NCBI RefSeq assembly: GCF_947381555.1 | Contig: NZ_CANCWQ010000013.1 | Span: 1 to 49,879, forward strand | Length of the DNA: 49,879 bases | Source: Limosilactobacillus pulli | Lineage (GTDB): Bacteria; Bacillota; Bacilli; Lactobacillales; Lactobacillaceae | Reading direction: 5' to 3' | Part shown: positions 24,602-34,220 of the stretch, one piece after another | How the letters are laid out: every line of letters starts with the position of its first letter | Numbering within the stretch: the first letter of the stretch is position 1 | The notes under the pieces: generated by a model | Database searches by the model: none | What the model was told of the DNA's origin: nothing | What the model saw: only the letters and a program-made list of their open reading frames with translations | Translations under genes and position numbers: made by a program

Positions 24602-26383
24602 TTAGTAAATTGCCGAGTGCACGACCCGCTCAATGTCGTCTACGATCTGTTCTGGCGTTAGATGATACCATTCGTACAGCACCTCTAGCGGCACGTTATC
24701 GGCAAACTCGCGGGGTGCACCAAAGTTTAAGACCTTCATGTTGGTTGGTCCATAGTAGCGATCGATCGTTTCGCCAAAGCCACCGCTCAAATTGCCATCC
24801 TCAATCGTAACGACGATATCATGATCTTCTTGCAGATAGTGCAGATCGCGCTGATCAATGCTGGTAACGGACTTGGGGTTGATCAAGGTAGCATCGATAT
24901 TAAGCTTTTCCTTTAGCTGACGGCAAACTTCTTCACCCAGCTTCCAAAAACCGCCCACGGCCATGATGGCAACCTCGCTGCCGTGGTGCGCAATATCGTA
25001 GTCGATTGCCGCATAGTTATCCTGCGTTGGCGTGCCATGCAAAAGCTCATGTTCCGGCTGACGAATAACAACCGGCGTATCGTTTTGCTTTAGTGCCCAA
25101 CGCAGCATTGAGATCATTTCCTCAACATTGGTTGGCGCCAGGTATTCGATATTTGGCAGACTGCTAATGTAGGAAATATCAAACGTACCCTGATGCGTAG
25201 CCGAACCTGATGAGATCGTGCCACCACGAACGATCATGACGATTGGGTAGTCGTTTAAGGCTACGTCATGTACTAATTGATCATAGGCCCGCTGCAAGAA
25301 CGTACTGCTTTCAAACAGCACTGGCCGCGCCCCGCCAGCTGCCATGGCAACAGCAGTCGTTACGGAATCTGGTTCGGCAATGCCCACGTCAAAATAGCGA
25401 TCAGCATGCGTAGCCTTAAAACGTTCCAGATCAAACATACCTGGAATAGCAGCATTAATGGCAACAACCGGCTTACCGGACTCAACTTGAGCATTGAGCT
25501 CATCAATCACCGCCGCACTATAGCTTTCTTTTGGCGACTGGTGCTTGCTTTTTCCCGTTTCAAGATCGAATGGTGCGCGCCAGTGGTATTCTTTTTGGTT
25601 ATCAATGGCTGGCTGATAGCCCTTGCCTTTTTGCGTATTAACGTGCAAGACGATTGGGTGATCGATATTTTTAACCTCTTTAAAGACATCAATCATCGCC
25701 TGAAGATCGTTACCATCAGCCACGTAGCGATAGTCTAATCCCATGAACTTAAAGATGTTGTTTGCTGACTGGCCCTGGGTATCACGCAGCTCTTTGAGGC
25801 CCTGGTACAGACCACCTTGATCCTCGTCAATCGACATTTGATTGTCATTAACCAAAATGATCAGATTACTCTTGAGCTTGGCTGCATTGTTCAAACCTTC
25901 AAACGCCAGCCCGCCAGACAGTGAACCATCGCCAATTACAGCCATGACGTTTTCGTGACTATTGGGATTTACGAGATCGCGGGCCTGGGCCATTCCAACT
26001 GCCAGTGCAATTGACGTGGAAGTATGACCAACTTTAAAGAAATCATGTGGACTTTCGCTCGGATCAGTGTAGCCGCTGACGTCTTCATAATGATCTGGAT
26101 CCAAAAATCCCAGCTTGCGACCCGTGAGCATCTTATGTGCATAGCATTGGTGCGACACGTCCCAGATCACTTTATCGTGTGGGGAGTCGAATACATAATG
26201 AAATGCAATCGTCAGCTCCATGACGCCAAGATTGGGACCGACATGCCCACCGACTGCACTGTCGCGTTCAAGTACCAGCTGCCGCATTTCTTTAGCCAGT
26301 TCCTTGAGCTGATCCAGGTTCATCGGTTTGATGTCTTGGGGCTCATCGACCTCATTCAGCAGGAAATCCGGATGTTGATTCAT
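24602..26383 (-). CDS. 1-deoxy-D-xylulose-5-phosphate synthase-like thiamine-diphosphate enzyme, divergent
   Basis: A 593-residue transketolase-superfamily protein with the DXS domain order. The thiamine-diphosphate site is intact: DVSHQCYAHK, VGHTSTSIALAVG, GDGSLSGGLAFEGLNN, NDNQMSI and the acidic residue in VGIAEPDS. Positions that I recall as DXS substrate determinants differ: IAEQHAVT has become IAEPDSVT, the GADGxTH loop is SSGSATH, and the RYPRG arginine region reads RQPEHE. Lactobacilli make isoprenoids through mevalonate, so a true DXS role is unlikely; an unknown ketol condensation is possible. ATG 26383 has AGAGG eight bases before it, while the in-frame GTG 26392 overlaps that site. 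Standard annotation would be dxs. Confidence 0.7.
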   Translation of the reverse strand: MNQHPDFLLNEVDEPQDIKPMNLDQLKELAKEMRQLVLERDSAVGGHVGPNLGVMELTIAFHYVFDSPHDKVIWDVSHQCYAHKMLTGRKLGFLDPDHYEDVSGYTDPSESPHDFFKVGHTSTSIALAVGMAQARDLVNPNSHENVMAVIGDGSLSGGLAFEGLNNAAKLKSNLIILVNDNQMSIDEDQGGLYQGLKELRDTQGQSANNIFKFMGLDYRYVADGNDLQAMIDVFKEVKNIDHPIVLHVNTQKGKGYQPAIDNQKEYHWRAPFDLETGKSKHQSPKESYSAAVIDELNAQVESGKPVVAINAAIPGMFDLERFKATHADRYFDVGIAEPDSVTTAVAMAAGGARPVLFESSTFLQRAYDQLVHDVALNDYPIVMIVRGGTISSGSATHQGTFDISYISSLPNIEYLAPTNVEEMISMLRWALKQNDTPVVIRQPEHELLHGTPTQDNYAAIDYDIAHHGSEVAIMAVGGFWKLGEEVCRQLKEKLNIDATLINPKSVTSIDQRDLHYLQEDHDIVVTIEDGNLSGGFGETIDRYYGPTNMKVLNFGAPREFADNVPLEVLYEWYHLTPEQIVDDIERVVHSAIY

Positions 26384-26467
26384 TTCTTCCACCTCTCAAA
26401 TTGTAAACAATCTTCCTAGCTGTATATTCTACACCACTTTAACGAATAAAGAAAACGGTTGATAAAA

Positions 26468-26515
26468 CCTTTAATTTGACGGTTGAGCAAAAGATCCGTA
26501 ACATTAAATAAATAT
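26468..26515 (+). promoter_or_regulatory. Promoter of the DUF2075 gene
   Basis: TTGACG and TAACAT with a 17-base spacer occur between about 26476 and 26504, some 45 bases before the start codon. Confidence 0.45.
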
Positions 26516-26545
26516 AGGATTATTCCTAAATTGGGGGAAAGGAAT

Positions 26546-27769
26546 TTGTCAAATCAAGCCATTGAAAAACTATCACCTTTTAAAGAATTGACTGATGAGC
26601 AGGCTGAACTGGTTGATGATGTCATCGATTTTGCCAGGAAACATCTCGAACAGGATCATCCCGCCGTCTATACGATTCTGGGTGATGCCGGCACCGGAAA
26701 AAGCGTCGTCTTGTCACAGCTGTTTGCTAGAATTCAAAAAGCAGCGCGAATTCAAGCCGACAGTCCTTTTTATGGCACGCATAATTATTTTTTAGTCAAT
26801 CATCCCGAGGTCTTAAAGGTCTACAAACAGATTGCTGGACCGATCAAGACCTTGTTAAAAAAAGACTATCAGCGGCCGACCACGTTTATCAATCAGCTGG
26901 ATAAGCGCAATGAAACTTCCGATATCGTTGTAATCGATGAGGCCCATCTATTGTTGAGCAAGCCGGATCACTATAACAATTTTTATCATGAAAATCAGCT
27001 GGTGGAGATCATCAAACGCGCCAAAGTCGTAATTTTGGTTTTTGATCCCTATCAAGTGCTGCGCATGAAGAGCTTTTGGACGCTGGATCGCTTAAATGAG
27101 CTGGTTGCCCCTTATCCACACCAAAGCTATCGGCTCAAGCACCAGTTTCGGATGACGGCTTCTGATGAATTGATCGACTGGTTCAATAATCTGACTGATG
27201 GTCAAATCAAGCCACTACCCAAAAACGCCCGTGAGCATTACGACTTCCGAATTTTTGACGATGCCGAACTGATGCGCCAGACCATCGCCAAGCGCAATCA
27301 AGAAGTTGGTCTTTCACGCATTCTTTCCACATCCGGCTACCCTTCCACGCTTGATGGCGGCAAGCACTATATCACCGAGGGCCGCTTTAAGATGCCATGG
27401 GATCAGTATAATTTTACTGCCACGCCCTGGGCTGAATTGCCAGAAACAATTGACGAGGTCGGATCGATTTACACTTGTCAGGGATTTGACCTCAACTATG
27501 CCGGGATCATCATTGGACCGGTAATCAGTCAAAAACCAGACACCAATCAGCTGCAGGTCAATCTGGATCGTTTTACCGATACCGAAGCCTTTAAAAAACG
27601 CGCTGACCTGACCGATCCTGATCAGATCATCTATTATGAAAAGCGCATGATTCTCAATGCCCTAAACGTAATCTTAAAACGGGGCGTCAAAGGAACCTAT
27701 CTATACGCCCATGACCCGCTGCTGCGCAAGACGCTGGTCATGTTAGATCAACAATTAAATGCGGAATAA
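26546..27769 (+). CDS. DUF2075 superfamily-1 helicase-like ATPase
   Basis: A 407-residue P-loop NTPase with Walker A ILGDAGTGKSVVL near residue 45, Walker B IVVIDEAHLLL, then HQFRMTASDEL and the late motif GSIYTCQGFDLNYAGIIIGP (motif V/VI region of SF1 helicases). DUF2075 proteins are annotated as DNA/RNA helicases with uncertain substrates and are scattered among accessory genes. TTG 26546 is preferred because GGGGAAAGGAA lies directly upstream; the in-frame ATG at 26483 has no site. The following gene starts 21 bases after its stop, suggesting a short operon. Confidence 0.7.
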   Translation: MSNQAIEKLSPFKELTDEQAELVDDVIDFARKHLEQDHPAVYTILGDAGTGKSVVLSQLFARIQKAARIQADSPFYGTHNYFLVNHPEVLKVYKQIAGPIKTLLKKDYQRPTTFINQLDKRNETSDIVVIDEAHLLLSKPDHYNNFYHENQLVEIIKRAKVVILVFDPYQVLRMKSFWTLDRLNELVAPYPHQSYRLKHQFRMTASDELIDWFNNLTDGQIKPLPKNAREHYDFRIFDDAELMRQTIAKRNQEVGLSRILSTSGYPSTLDGGKHYITEGRFKMPWDQYNFTATPWAELPETIDEVGSIYTCQGFDLNYAGIIIGPVISQKPDTNQLQVNLDRFTDTEAFKKRADLTDPDQIIYYEKRMILNALNVILKRGVKGTYLYAHDPLLRKTLVMLDQQLNAE

Positions 27770-27790
27770 TCATAGAAAGAAGGTGACTCC

Positions 27791-28501
27791 ATGGCCCCCA
27801 AAAAACTGCACCTCAACAGCCGCTTATTAGGCATTTTGGCCGGTATTTTAGCAGTTATCGTCTTGATTAAGGTGGGTTTTGACTATTGGCCAGAAATCAA
27901 GCTCTTAATGCACCCAACCCATCAGCACCGCGTTATGTTAACCAAGATGATTCGCGATCACGGCACCAAGGACTTTTTGCTGTTGACGCTGGTGATTGCC
28001 CTGTTCAATGCGATCCCTGGCATGTCGATTGCGGCGGTCTGCATTCTGGCGGGAGCCTGCTATGGACCATGGATCGGCCTTTTAATCAGTTGGAGCGGCA
28101 ACATCTTAGGCAATCTGGCTGTTGCTTCTTTATTTGGTCATATGCATCTGTCGCAAAAATTCAAGAAGCATCAACTGCTGCAAAGACTGCTTAATCAACC
28201 ACATCCACGGCTGGGCCTAATCATTGGTTATATGATCCCTGCGATTCCCAATGCGTTAGTAAACTATTCAGGTATCCGATTGAAAATCTCATTAACGCAG
28301 ATGCTGCCTTTGATCGCACTAGGAATGCTGCCATGCTCATTTATCTATGCATTTGGCGGTAATGCCATCTTAAGTGAGGATCTCAGCCAGCTGCTGATCT
28401 TTGCCGGTTTAATCCTAATTTTGGCAATTGTTTCAATTATTGCCCATCGTCATCGCCAGCATATCAGCTATCAATCGAAGACCAAAGAGCTAAGCGAATA
28501 A
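27791..28501 (+). CDS. TVP38/TMEM64 (VTT-domain) membrane protein
   Basis: A 236-residue integral membrane protein with about six helices. The VTT/SNARE-associated core is visible: IPGMSIAAVCILAGACYGPWIG and, later, MIPAIPNALVNYSGI. Members are thought to be lipid scramblases or DedA-like transporters. ATG 27791 has GAAAGGTGACTCC upstream. The C-terminus is basic and polar (cytoplasmic). It probably shares a transcript with the DUF2075 ATPase. The function in lactobacilli is unknown. Confidence 0.8.
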   Translation: MAPKKLHLNSRLLGILAGILAVIVLIKVGFDYWPEIKLLMHPTHQHRVMLTKMIRDHGTKDFLLLTLVIALFNAIPGMSIAAVCILAGACYGPWIGLLISWSGNILGNLAVASLFGHMHLSQKFKKHQLLQRLLNQPHPRLGLIIGYMIPAIPNALVNYSGIRLKISLTQMLPLIALGMLPCSFIYAFGGNAILSEDLSQLLIFAGLILILAIVSIIAHRHRQHISYQSKTKELSE

Positions 28502-28572
28502 ACACGGAAATGCGACCCAGCGTCCATTCCCGCTTTCTTTTTGCCAAATTATCTTAAATTAAGGAGTTTTTT

Positions 28573-29769
28573 ATGAGTTCGCAATCAAAACGGACCATCT
28601 GGATTTTGTTGGTCTGTCAGTTTCTAATCTGTCTTGGCATGAGTCTGATCTTCCCCGTCATGCCATTTATCAAAAAAGAGTATAATTTTTCGGCCTTTGA
28701 AATGGGATTGATGTCTTCGTTATTTGCCTTGGTCCAATTCATCGGCTCCCCCATCGTCGGGCGCATCTCTGATAAAATTGGGCGTAAGCCGCTGATTGTC
28801 TGGGGACTATTGATTTTCGGCCTGGCCGAGTTTGTTTTTGCCATGGCTGGTCACCTTTTCTGGTTCAATCTTTCACGGGCCTTTGACGGATTGTCAGCTG
28901 CCATGGTCGTGCCAACTTCAATGGCACTGGCTGCTGATCTGACCTCACTGAAAGACCGGGCTAAGGTAATCGGCTGGCTGTCGGCCTCCTTTAGCGGTGG
29001 ATTGATTCTGGGACCGGGGCTGGGCGGTATTTTAGCCAACTTCGGCTATAAGGTGCCATTTTGGGTTGCCGGCATCCTCGGACTGATCAGTACTCTGGTG
29101 GCCTGGTTTTTGCTGCCAAACGACCAAAATGAAGAATTCAAGTCCCATACCGAAGACGTTCAAAAAGAGCTGCAGGACAGCACTTGGACACAGGTTAAGT
29201 CACTGCTCAGTCCGGCAATGACGACCGCGTTTCTGATGATTTTTGTCGCAGCGTTTGGCTTGGCCGGTTTTGAAAGCATCTACAGCCTTTATGTCAATGA
29301 GGTTCACCAATTCGGTCTGGGCGCGATTGCCACCGTTCTGACGCTAAACGGGATCATCTCTTTGATTCTGCAGGTCTTTTTCTTTGAACGCATGGTAGTC
29401 TGGCTAGGCGAGGTCAAGCTGGTCCGCTGGGCATTTTTGCTCAGCGCTATCGGAACGGTCGTCGTCATTTACGATCACTCCCATTGGCAGATCATTGTCG
29501 CCACCCTGGTCGTCTTTGAGGCGTTCGACTTACTGCGACCGGCAATCACCACGCTTTTAACCAAGATGAGCCAGCAGAATCAAGGTCTTTTAAACGGCAT
29601 CAACATGTCGCTGACCAGCGTCGGCAACATCATCGGACCCTTGATCTCAGGGGCGCTTTTGGACATCAACTATCAATATCCATACTGGGTCGTGGTTATC
29701 TTCTTGGCCGTTGCCTTTATGATCACCTTTGCCCTAAGCCGTATGATTGCCCGGCATCAATTAAGTTAG
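28573..29769 (+). CDS. MFS multidrug/tetracycline-type efflux protein
   Basis: A 398-residue, 12-helix DHA1 antiporter. Motif A reads GRISDKIGRKPL between helices 2 and 3, and motif C ASFSGGLILGPGLGGILA in helix 5, both typical of drug:H+ antiporters such as TetA/Bmr-like proteins. Substrate unknown; this need not be a resistance gene. AAGGAG precedes ATG 28573 by 7 bases. Repeat copy B follows the stop codon and can act as its terminator. Confidence 0.8.
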   Translation: MSSQSKRTIWILLVCQFLICLGMSLIFPVMPFIKKEYNFSAFEMGLMSSLFALVQFIGSPIVGRISDKIGRKPLIVWGLLIFGLAEFVFAMAGHLFWFNLSRAFDGLSAAMVVPTSMALAADLTSLKDRAKVIGWLSASFSGGLILGPGLGGILANFGYKVPFWVAGILGLISTLVAWFLLPNDQNEEFKSHTEDVQKELQDSTWTQVKSLLSPAMTTAFLMIFVAAFGLAGFESIYSLYVNEVHQFGLGAIATVLTLNGIISLILQVFFFERMVVWLGEVKLVRWAFLLSAIGTVVVIYDHSHWQIIVATLVVFEAFDLLRPAITTLLTKMSQQNQGLLNGINMSLTSVGNIIGPLISGALLDINYQYPYWVVVIFLAVAFMITFALSRMIARHQLS

Positions 29770-29862
29770 TAAAAGGGGCTGAAAATAAAGTCTCAAAACA
29801 AAAATGGCTGAAGATTGCGTTACTTAGAACGTTGATCTTCGGCCATTTCTATTATTAAAATT
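29770..29862. repeat. Palindromic intergenic repeat, copy B
   Basis: The copy shows about 90 bases of strong similarity to copy A: AAAATAAAGTCTCAAAAC, then AAATGGCTGAAGATTGCGT, then TTGATCTTCGGCCATTTCTATTATTAAAA. Its right arm has been lost or replaced by the end of the leftward GDPD gene, whose stop codon lies at its edge (29866). Confidence 0.75.
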
Positions 29863-29865
29863 ATT

Positions 29866-31608
29866 TTATTTACGCCCATTAAAGATATTTTGCCAATCAT
29901 AGGTCACGTTTAATTGGGCGGCCAGTCGCACTGCGTAACCATGATTTGCATCAACTGCTTTGATGGCTGCATCCAACGCCTTAACATTATCGGTCACGAT
30001 GCCGTCAACGCCCAGCAAGGCCGCCTGCTGCATCGTTTTTTGATCGTCAACCGTCCAGACGCAGATTGGCTGATGATTAAAGTTAAACCAAGCAATCAGC
30101 ATTGGACTAAGCATTGAATACTCCACGTTCCAGCCCATGTTTTGCCCCGGCCAGCCCAAAACATAAGGCTGAATCGCCATCAGCTTGAGGCGTGGATTCA
30201 GGCGATGCAGCTTTTGGGCCGCGTTTAGATCCATCGTGTGCAGCCAGGCATGATTGGCTTGCAGCCGTTTGCCATAGCGTTGACAAAAATGCGGCAGCAT
30301 CCCGGATGAGTCATTGGGGGTAGTCTTAATTTCAACCAGCAGTTTTTGATGCTGCTGCTGAGCAAAGCTTAAATATTGATCCAAACTAACCAGCTGAGCC
30401 TGCTGCCCATTTTCTTTGGCCACCAAATTTTGTAGCTGTTTTAAAATCAACTGGTGCGGCTTGCGATTGACGCCGGTCAACTGATGCAGATTTTCATCAT
30501 GTACAACCACAAATTTTTGATCGGCAGTTTCGTGAACGTCAATTTCAATATAATCCGGATGCAGACGTTGCGTTTTTCGGGCAGCCGGCAATGTATTTTG
30601 AACCCCATCTGCTTGCGTAACGCCCCGATGAGAAATAACCAAGGGTCGATGCCAGGTCATCGGAAGACTCATGATACTGGTTAAAACAACTAAAGCTCCA
30701 ATCGTCATCCAAATAACCGCTTGACACCAGCGAGTTTTTGAGGGCGTGCTTAATTCACCCGCTTTTTTGATCGGCAGTTGCCATAACACCAGACTGACGA
30801 TTGCACCTGCCAACAGCCAAAAGCCTGCCAAAAGCATTAGGGAACGAAAGGCAATTGCGACTCCCCAGACCCATTTCCCGGGAAATTTTTTTAATTCCAT
30901 TAAAATCAGCAATAAAAAGTGATTGATGCTCCAGCCCAGCAGACTAAAAATCAGCAAACTAAAAAATAGGCCTGCCATACTCTTAAAATTGCATTTTGCG
31001 ACTTTGTTTTCCCGCCAGACTGACTGAAAGGAAATTTGATTGGCTGCCATGGCAATTAAACTGCGCATAGTCAGCAGACCGGCCAGCACGATCAGCAGAT
31101 AAAGCATTCCGGCCAAAATCAGCAGCCAGGTCTTACGCGTCAAAAAATCCAGCATTAGCCCTGGATAATTTGGATTTCCCCAGCGCAGCGCACAAAATAG
31201 TCCCTGACCAAGTGGCATCAGCCATAAAAAATCAAGCAGCACCAGCATCGTCCAGTCGGGCCGCAGCCAAAATGATATTCGATCAAACAGCATTGATAAC
31301 GAAAAACGACGCTGCCTGATCAACATGATCCCGCGAATTGCAATTCCCCAGATGATGCCAATCCAAACAAGCCATAGATACAGACAGCCAATTCCAGCAA
31401 TCAAAACGATCGGATGGCTCATCAACAACTCTTTAGCCGTCATTTTAGACACCAATGGCACCTGGCCTTGCTGCATCAACAAGGTCAGTATGGTTTTAAA
31501 TAAAGGACCAGCGATAATCTGATCAACCAGCACGATTGCCAGTAGAAAACTGCCATAATCCAGCCAATGACGTCCATATTCCATCATGATGGCTTTGTTT
31601 TTTTCCAT
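29866..31608 (-). CDS. Membrane-anchored glycerophosphodiester phosphodiesterase
   Basis: A 580-residue protein. The first ~320 residues carry about six to eight membrane helices (family glycerophosphoryl diester phosphodiesterase membrane domain). The C-terminal ~250 residues are a GDPD TIM barrel, with catalytic histidine in VISHRGVTQ, metal ligands in IEIDVHETAD and a second histidine in VVVHDENLHQLTG. It would cleave glycerophosphodiesters or lipoteichoic-acid-like glycerol phosphate outside the membrane. GAGGAG is eight bases before ATG 31608; the TTG six bases earlier is poorer. It is monocistronic. Confidence 0.85.
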   Translation of the reverse strand: MEKNKAIMMEYGRHWLDYGSFLLAIVLVDQIIAGPLFKTILTLLMQQGQVPLVSKMTAKELLMSHPIVLIAGIGCLYLWLVWIGIIWGIAIRGIMLIRQRRFSLSMLFDRISFWLRPDWTMLVLLDFLWLMPLGQGLFCALRWGNPNYPGLMLDFLTRKTWLLILAGMLYLLIVLAGLLTMRSLIAMAANQISFQSVWRENKVAKCNFKSMAGLFFSLLIFSLLGWSINHFLLLILMELKKFPGKWVWGVAIAFRSLMLLAGFWLLAGAIVSLVLWQLPIKKAGELSTPSKTRWCQAVIWMTIGALVVLTSIMSLPMTWHRPLVISHRGVTQADGVQNTLPAARKTQRLHPDYIEIDVHETADQKFVVVHDENLHQLTGVNRKPHQLILKQLQNLVAKENGQQAQLVSLDQYLSFAQQQHQKLLVEIKTTPNDSSGMLPHFCQRYGKRLQANHAWLHTMDLNAAQKLHRLNPRLKLMAIQPYVLGWPGQNMGWNVEYSMLSPMLIAWFNFNHQPICVWTVDDQKTMQQAALLGVDGIVTDNVKALDAAIKAVDANHGYAVRLAAQLNVTYDWQNIFNGRK

Positions 31609-31665
31609 TATCAATTCTCCTCAATTAAGTTCCTAACCATCTTAACCCAGGATGGGGCAAAGTAA

Positions 31666-31698
31666 AAGGACTCGCTCGCCAGCCGAGTGAGTCCTTGC
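31666..31698. terminator. Terminator after the YjeM-type permease
   Basis: AAGGACTCACTCG and CGAGCGAGTCCTT form a 13-bp stem around CTGG on the minus strand, followed by TTTACTTT. Confidence 0.8.
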
Positions 31699-31715
31699 TT
31701 AATTATTGATTAGTC

Positions 31716-33215
31716 TTATTTATCAGCTTTTAAGCCGCGTTTTTGAGCACTGGCATAAAAGATCCAGGCAACCAGGCCAAAGAAGATTGGTCCAAATACC
31801 GTCCAGAATGCCGTTTGATAGTCATGGTCCAAGATTGGCTGCAGGCAGGTAAAGACGATCCCGACTGCTACCACCAGCCAAACAATGACGGAAACCCAGT
31901 TGGCCGAACGCTGCGTCTTAAAGAATACAAATGGCCGATCCAGGTCCTTGATTTTCTTAAAGAACGGAAAGGCCCCGACCAAGAACAGATATGGTGCCGA
32001 AGTGGCCACATTGGACATATCAGTCAAGATCAAGTAGAACTGTTGGGCTGCTGAACCACCGAAACTGACGGCAAAGATGATTACACAGATGACGATCGCC
32101 TGCATCCACATGGCAAAAGCCGGCATATCGTGTTTGTTAAGCTTGGTCATCTTGGCTGGCCACAGATGCGGATCAGAACCCATGATAAATGATTTGATTG
32201 GCGAATAGATCATCACAAAAAACGAGCCAATGTAGGCCAGCCACATCGAAAGGCCGGTAAACCGCGTTAAAATATTACCCAGCAGAACTGACGCAGCATG
32301 TGACAAGCCCAATGAGCTCCCCAAAACCAGACCTACGTTGTTCATCAGCGCATAAGAGATGTTACCCAGATTAACGTTTTTCTTACCCAGCACGCTTTGC
32401 CAGTTGGTGGACATCCCCCACATAAAGATCATCAAGGCATACAGAACCGTAATCACGATCATACCAATCATCAAAGCCTTCGGGAACGTTTTTTCCGGCT
32501 GGTCAACCGAATCCATTACGCCCCCCATTGATTCCATCCCGCCATAGGCAAAGACTGCATAGACCATAAACGAAACAACCGCAACGCCGGATTGGAACTG
32601 TGGATTTGGCGAGGCGACAAACGAGTGAATCCCCTGAATTGGCTGCATCATAGCGCCATGATTGCAGATCCAGATAATCAGACTGGCCACAATGAAGACG
32701 CCGCTTAAAATCATGACAAACGTTCCACCAACGGCCCCTACCTTGGCAATCTTATCAATTCCGCGACTACCCATGTAGGTAACAAAGATAATCCATAAAA
32801 TTGCCAAAATTCCGACAAATTGCGTCGAGGTGAGGCCAAAGAACGCCCAGCTCTGTGTTTTGTCCGAACCAAAGAACAATGCCGACATTGGAATCCAAAC
32901 CTTGGCAGCCGTTGAAACCATCCAGACGACCCATGAACAAAGCCAGATGAAAGTTCCGATAAAGGCCATCTTTTCACCGATTGAAACCTTCAGCCATGAA
33001 TAAATGCCCCCTTTGGCACTTTTTAATGCTGAACCGTATTCGGCAAACATCAAAGACGATGGCAGGAAAAAGAACAACGCTGCCAGAACATACCAAATAA
33101 TCGAGGCATAGCCCATCTGATCATAAGCAACGGTCGTATTGGCAAAACCAAATACGCACGTGAAAATCATCATGGTCAGATTTACCAGCCCAATTTTCTT
33201 TTTATCTTGCTCCAT
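31716..33215 (-). CDS. yjeM: YjeM-type amino-acid permease, APC superfamily
   Basis: A 499-residue 12-helix transporter of the glutamate:GABA-antiporter family. It closely follows E. coli YjeM: LIGLV-type start then FTCVFGFANTTVAYDQMGY, GGIYSWLKVSIGEKMAFIGTF, SWVVWMVSTAAKVW, FAYGGMESMGG and WGMSTNWQSVL. The substrate of YjeM itself is not firmly known. ATG 33215 has AGGGG upstream. TATAAT occurs around 33275-33285. It is transcribed alone and ended by its own hairpin. No decarboxylase gene is adjacent, so an acid-resistance antiport role is not supported here. Confidence 0.85.
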   Translation of the reverse strand: MEQDKKKIGLVNLTMMIFTCVFGFANTTVAYDQMGYASIIWYVLAALFFFLPSSLMFAEYGSALKSAKGGIYSWLKVSIGEKMAFIGTFIWLCSWVVWMVSTAAKVWIPMSALFFGSDKTQSWAFFGLTSTQFVGILAILWIIFVTYMGSRGIDKIAKVGAVGGTFVMILSGVFIVASLIIWICNHGAMMQPIQGIHSFVASPNPQFQSGVAVVSFMVYAVFAYGGMESMGGVMDSVDQPEKTFPKALMIGMIVITVLYALMIFMWGMSTNWQSVLGKKNVNLGNISYALMNNVGLVLGSSLGLSHAASVLLGNILTRFTGLSMWLAYIGSFFVMIYSPIKSFIMGSDPHLWPAKMTKLNKHDMPAFAMWMQAIVICVIIFAVSFGGSAAQQFYLILTDMSNVATSAPYLFLVGAFPFFKKIKDLDRPFVFFKTQRSANWVSVIVWLVVAVGIVFTCLQPILDHDYQTAFWTVFGPIFFGLVAWIFYASAQKRGLKADK

Positions 33216-33382
33216 TGCAAAATAACCCCTAACCTAATGAATAATTGCTGCCTAACCCTGTTAAGCTTACGTGCATAATTATACTACTTTTATTTGAGTT
33301 TAGGGATTAAAAGCCGAAAATAGGTCTTTATTTTTGTTATCCTTGACAAAACAAACTCTTAAAAGCGAATATTTTTTGTATT

Positions 33383-33730
33383 TTATACGCTCATCCCCAG
33401 CCAGGCCATTATGATTCCGCCAAGTGTGCTGATCATGATGTATTCCCAGCATTGCGCGGTTTTTCCTTCATCAAGCATCACCAGCAGCTCGGTATTAAAG
33501 GTTGAAAAAGTTGTATAGCCACCCAGCAGCCCAGTAGTTAAAAAAACGCGCATATTGCCAGATAAAACCAGAATTGATAGCCAGCCCATCAAAAATGACC
33601 CTGATAGATTAATGAATAAAGTTGCGATTGGCCAATCCAGTTGCCCCCATTTTTTCCAGGCTATTGTCAAAAGCCAGCGCATTGCCGCTCCTAAACTGGC
33701 ACCGGCACCAATCATCATCATCTCAATCAT
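33383..33730 (-). CDS. crcB: FluC/CrcB fluoride channel subunit 2
   Basis: A 115-residue four-helix fluoride exporter with the family motif GGYTTFSTFNTE and GASLGAAMRWLL in helix 1. Its start overlaps the stop of the partner gene by 8 bases, with GGAGG seven bases before ATG 33730. Gram-positive bacteria often have two such genes whose products have opposite membrane orientation and form a heterodimer. No fluoride riboswitch was recognised upstream of the pair. Confidence 0.9.
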   Translation of the reverse strand: MIEMMMIGAGASLGAAMRWLLTIAWKKWGQLDWPIATLFINLSGSFLMGWLSILVLSGNMRVFLTTGLLGGYTTFSTFNTELLVMLDEGKTAQCWEYIMISTLGGIIMAWLGMSV

Positions 33731-34100
33731 TGCCCGTCCTCCGATTTATTTTCATGGCCAGCTTAAAGCCAAGCACTGCCAGCAAAAAGCCGCCCAATAG
33801 ATTCAATGCCATAAAACCGACCTCGGCTAAAAAAGACTGCTGCAGCAGTTGTACGGACTGTAAAGAAAACGTCCCGAACGTGGTAAACGAACCGACCAGG
33901 CCTGTACATAAACCGAGATTCAGCCAGCTGGCCAGATATCTTTTGACGATGGTCCGATAGGTTAAAAAAGCCAGCAGAAAGCTGCCGATTAAATTGACCA
34001 TAATCGTCCCCCAAAAGCCACCCCATACCTGACTGCAAAGTGATCTTAAACAGCCACCGATAAAGGCAAACAACATTACGCTAAATAAATTTTTGGTCAT
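33723..34100 (-). CDS. crcB: FluC/CrcB fluoride channel subunit 1
   Basis: A 125-residue paralogue with GLVGSFTTFGTFSLQ, the channel phenylalanine/threonine track of FluC, and GGCLRSLCSQ in helix 1. It leads the two-gene operon; AAGGAGGCC lies before ATG 34100 and TATAAT near 34126-34131. Expected to lower cytoplasmic fluoride together with its partner. Confidence 0.9.
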   Translation of the reverse strand: MTKNLFSVMLFAFIGGCLRSLCSQVWGGFWGTIMVNLIGSFLLAFLTYRTIVKRYLASWLNLGLCTGLVGSFTTFGTFSLQSVQLLQQSFLAEVGFMALNLLGGFLLAVLGFKLAMKINRRTGND

Positions 34101-34220
34101 AGTTGGCCTCCTTAAAAAATATCTTTAATTATAGCGCAGCCCATTTTTCGTGAACTGTTCAAAAATGACTATGAGTTCTATAATTAAACCAGCCAAATAA
34201 ATTAAAGTGAGGTCTCATCC

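Noticed and set aside
33723..34220. Fluoride riboswitch upstream of the fluC pair
   Set aside because: The leader is short (about 30-40 bases) and lacks the conserved fluoride-aptamer pattern.
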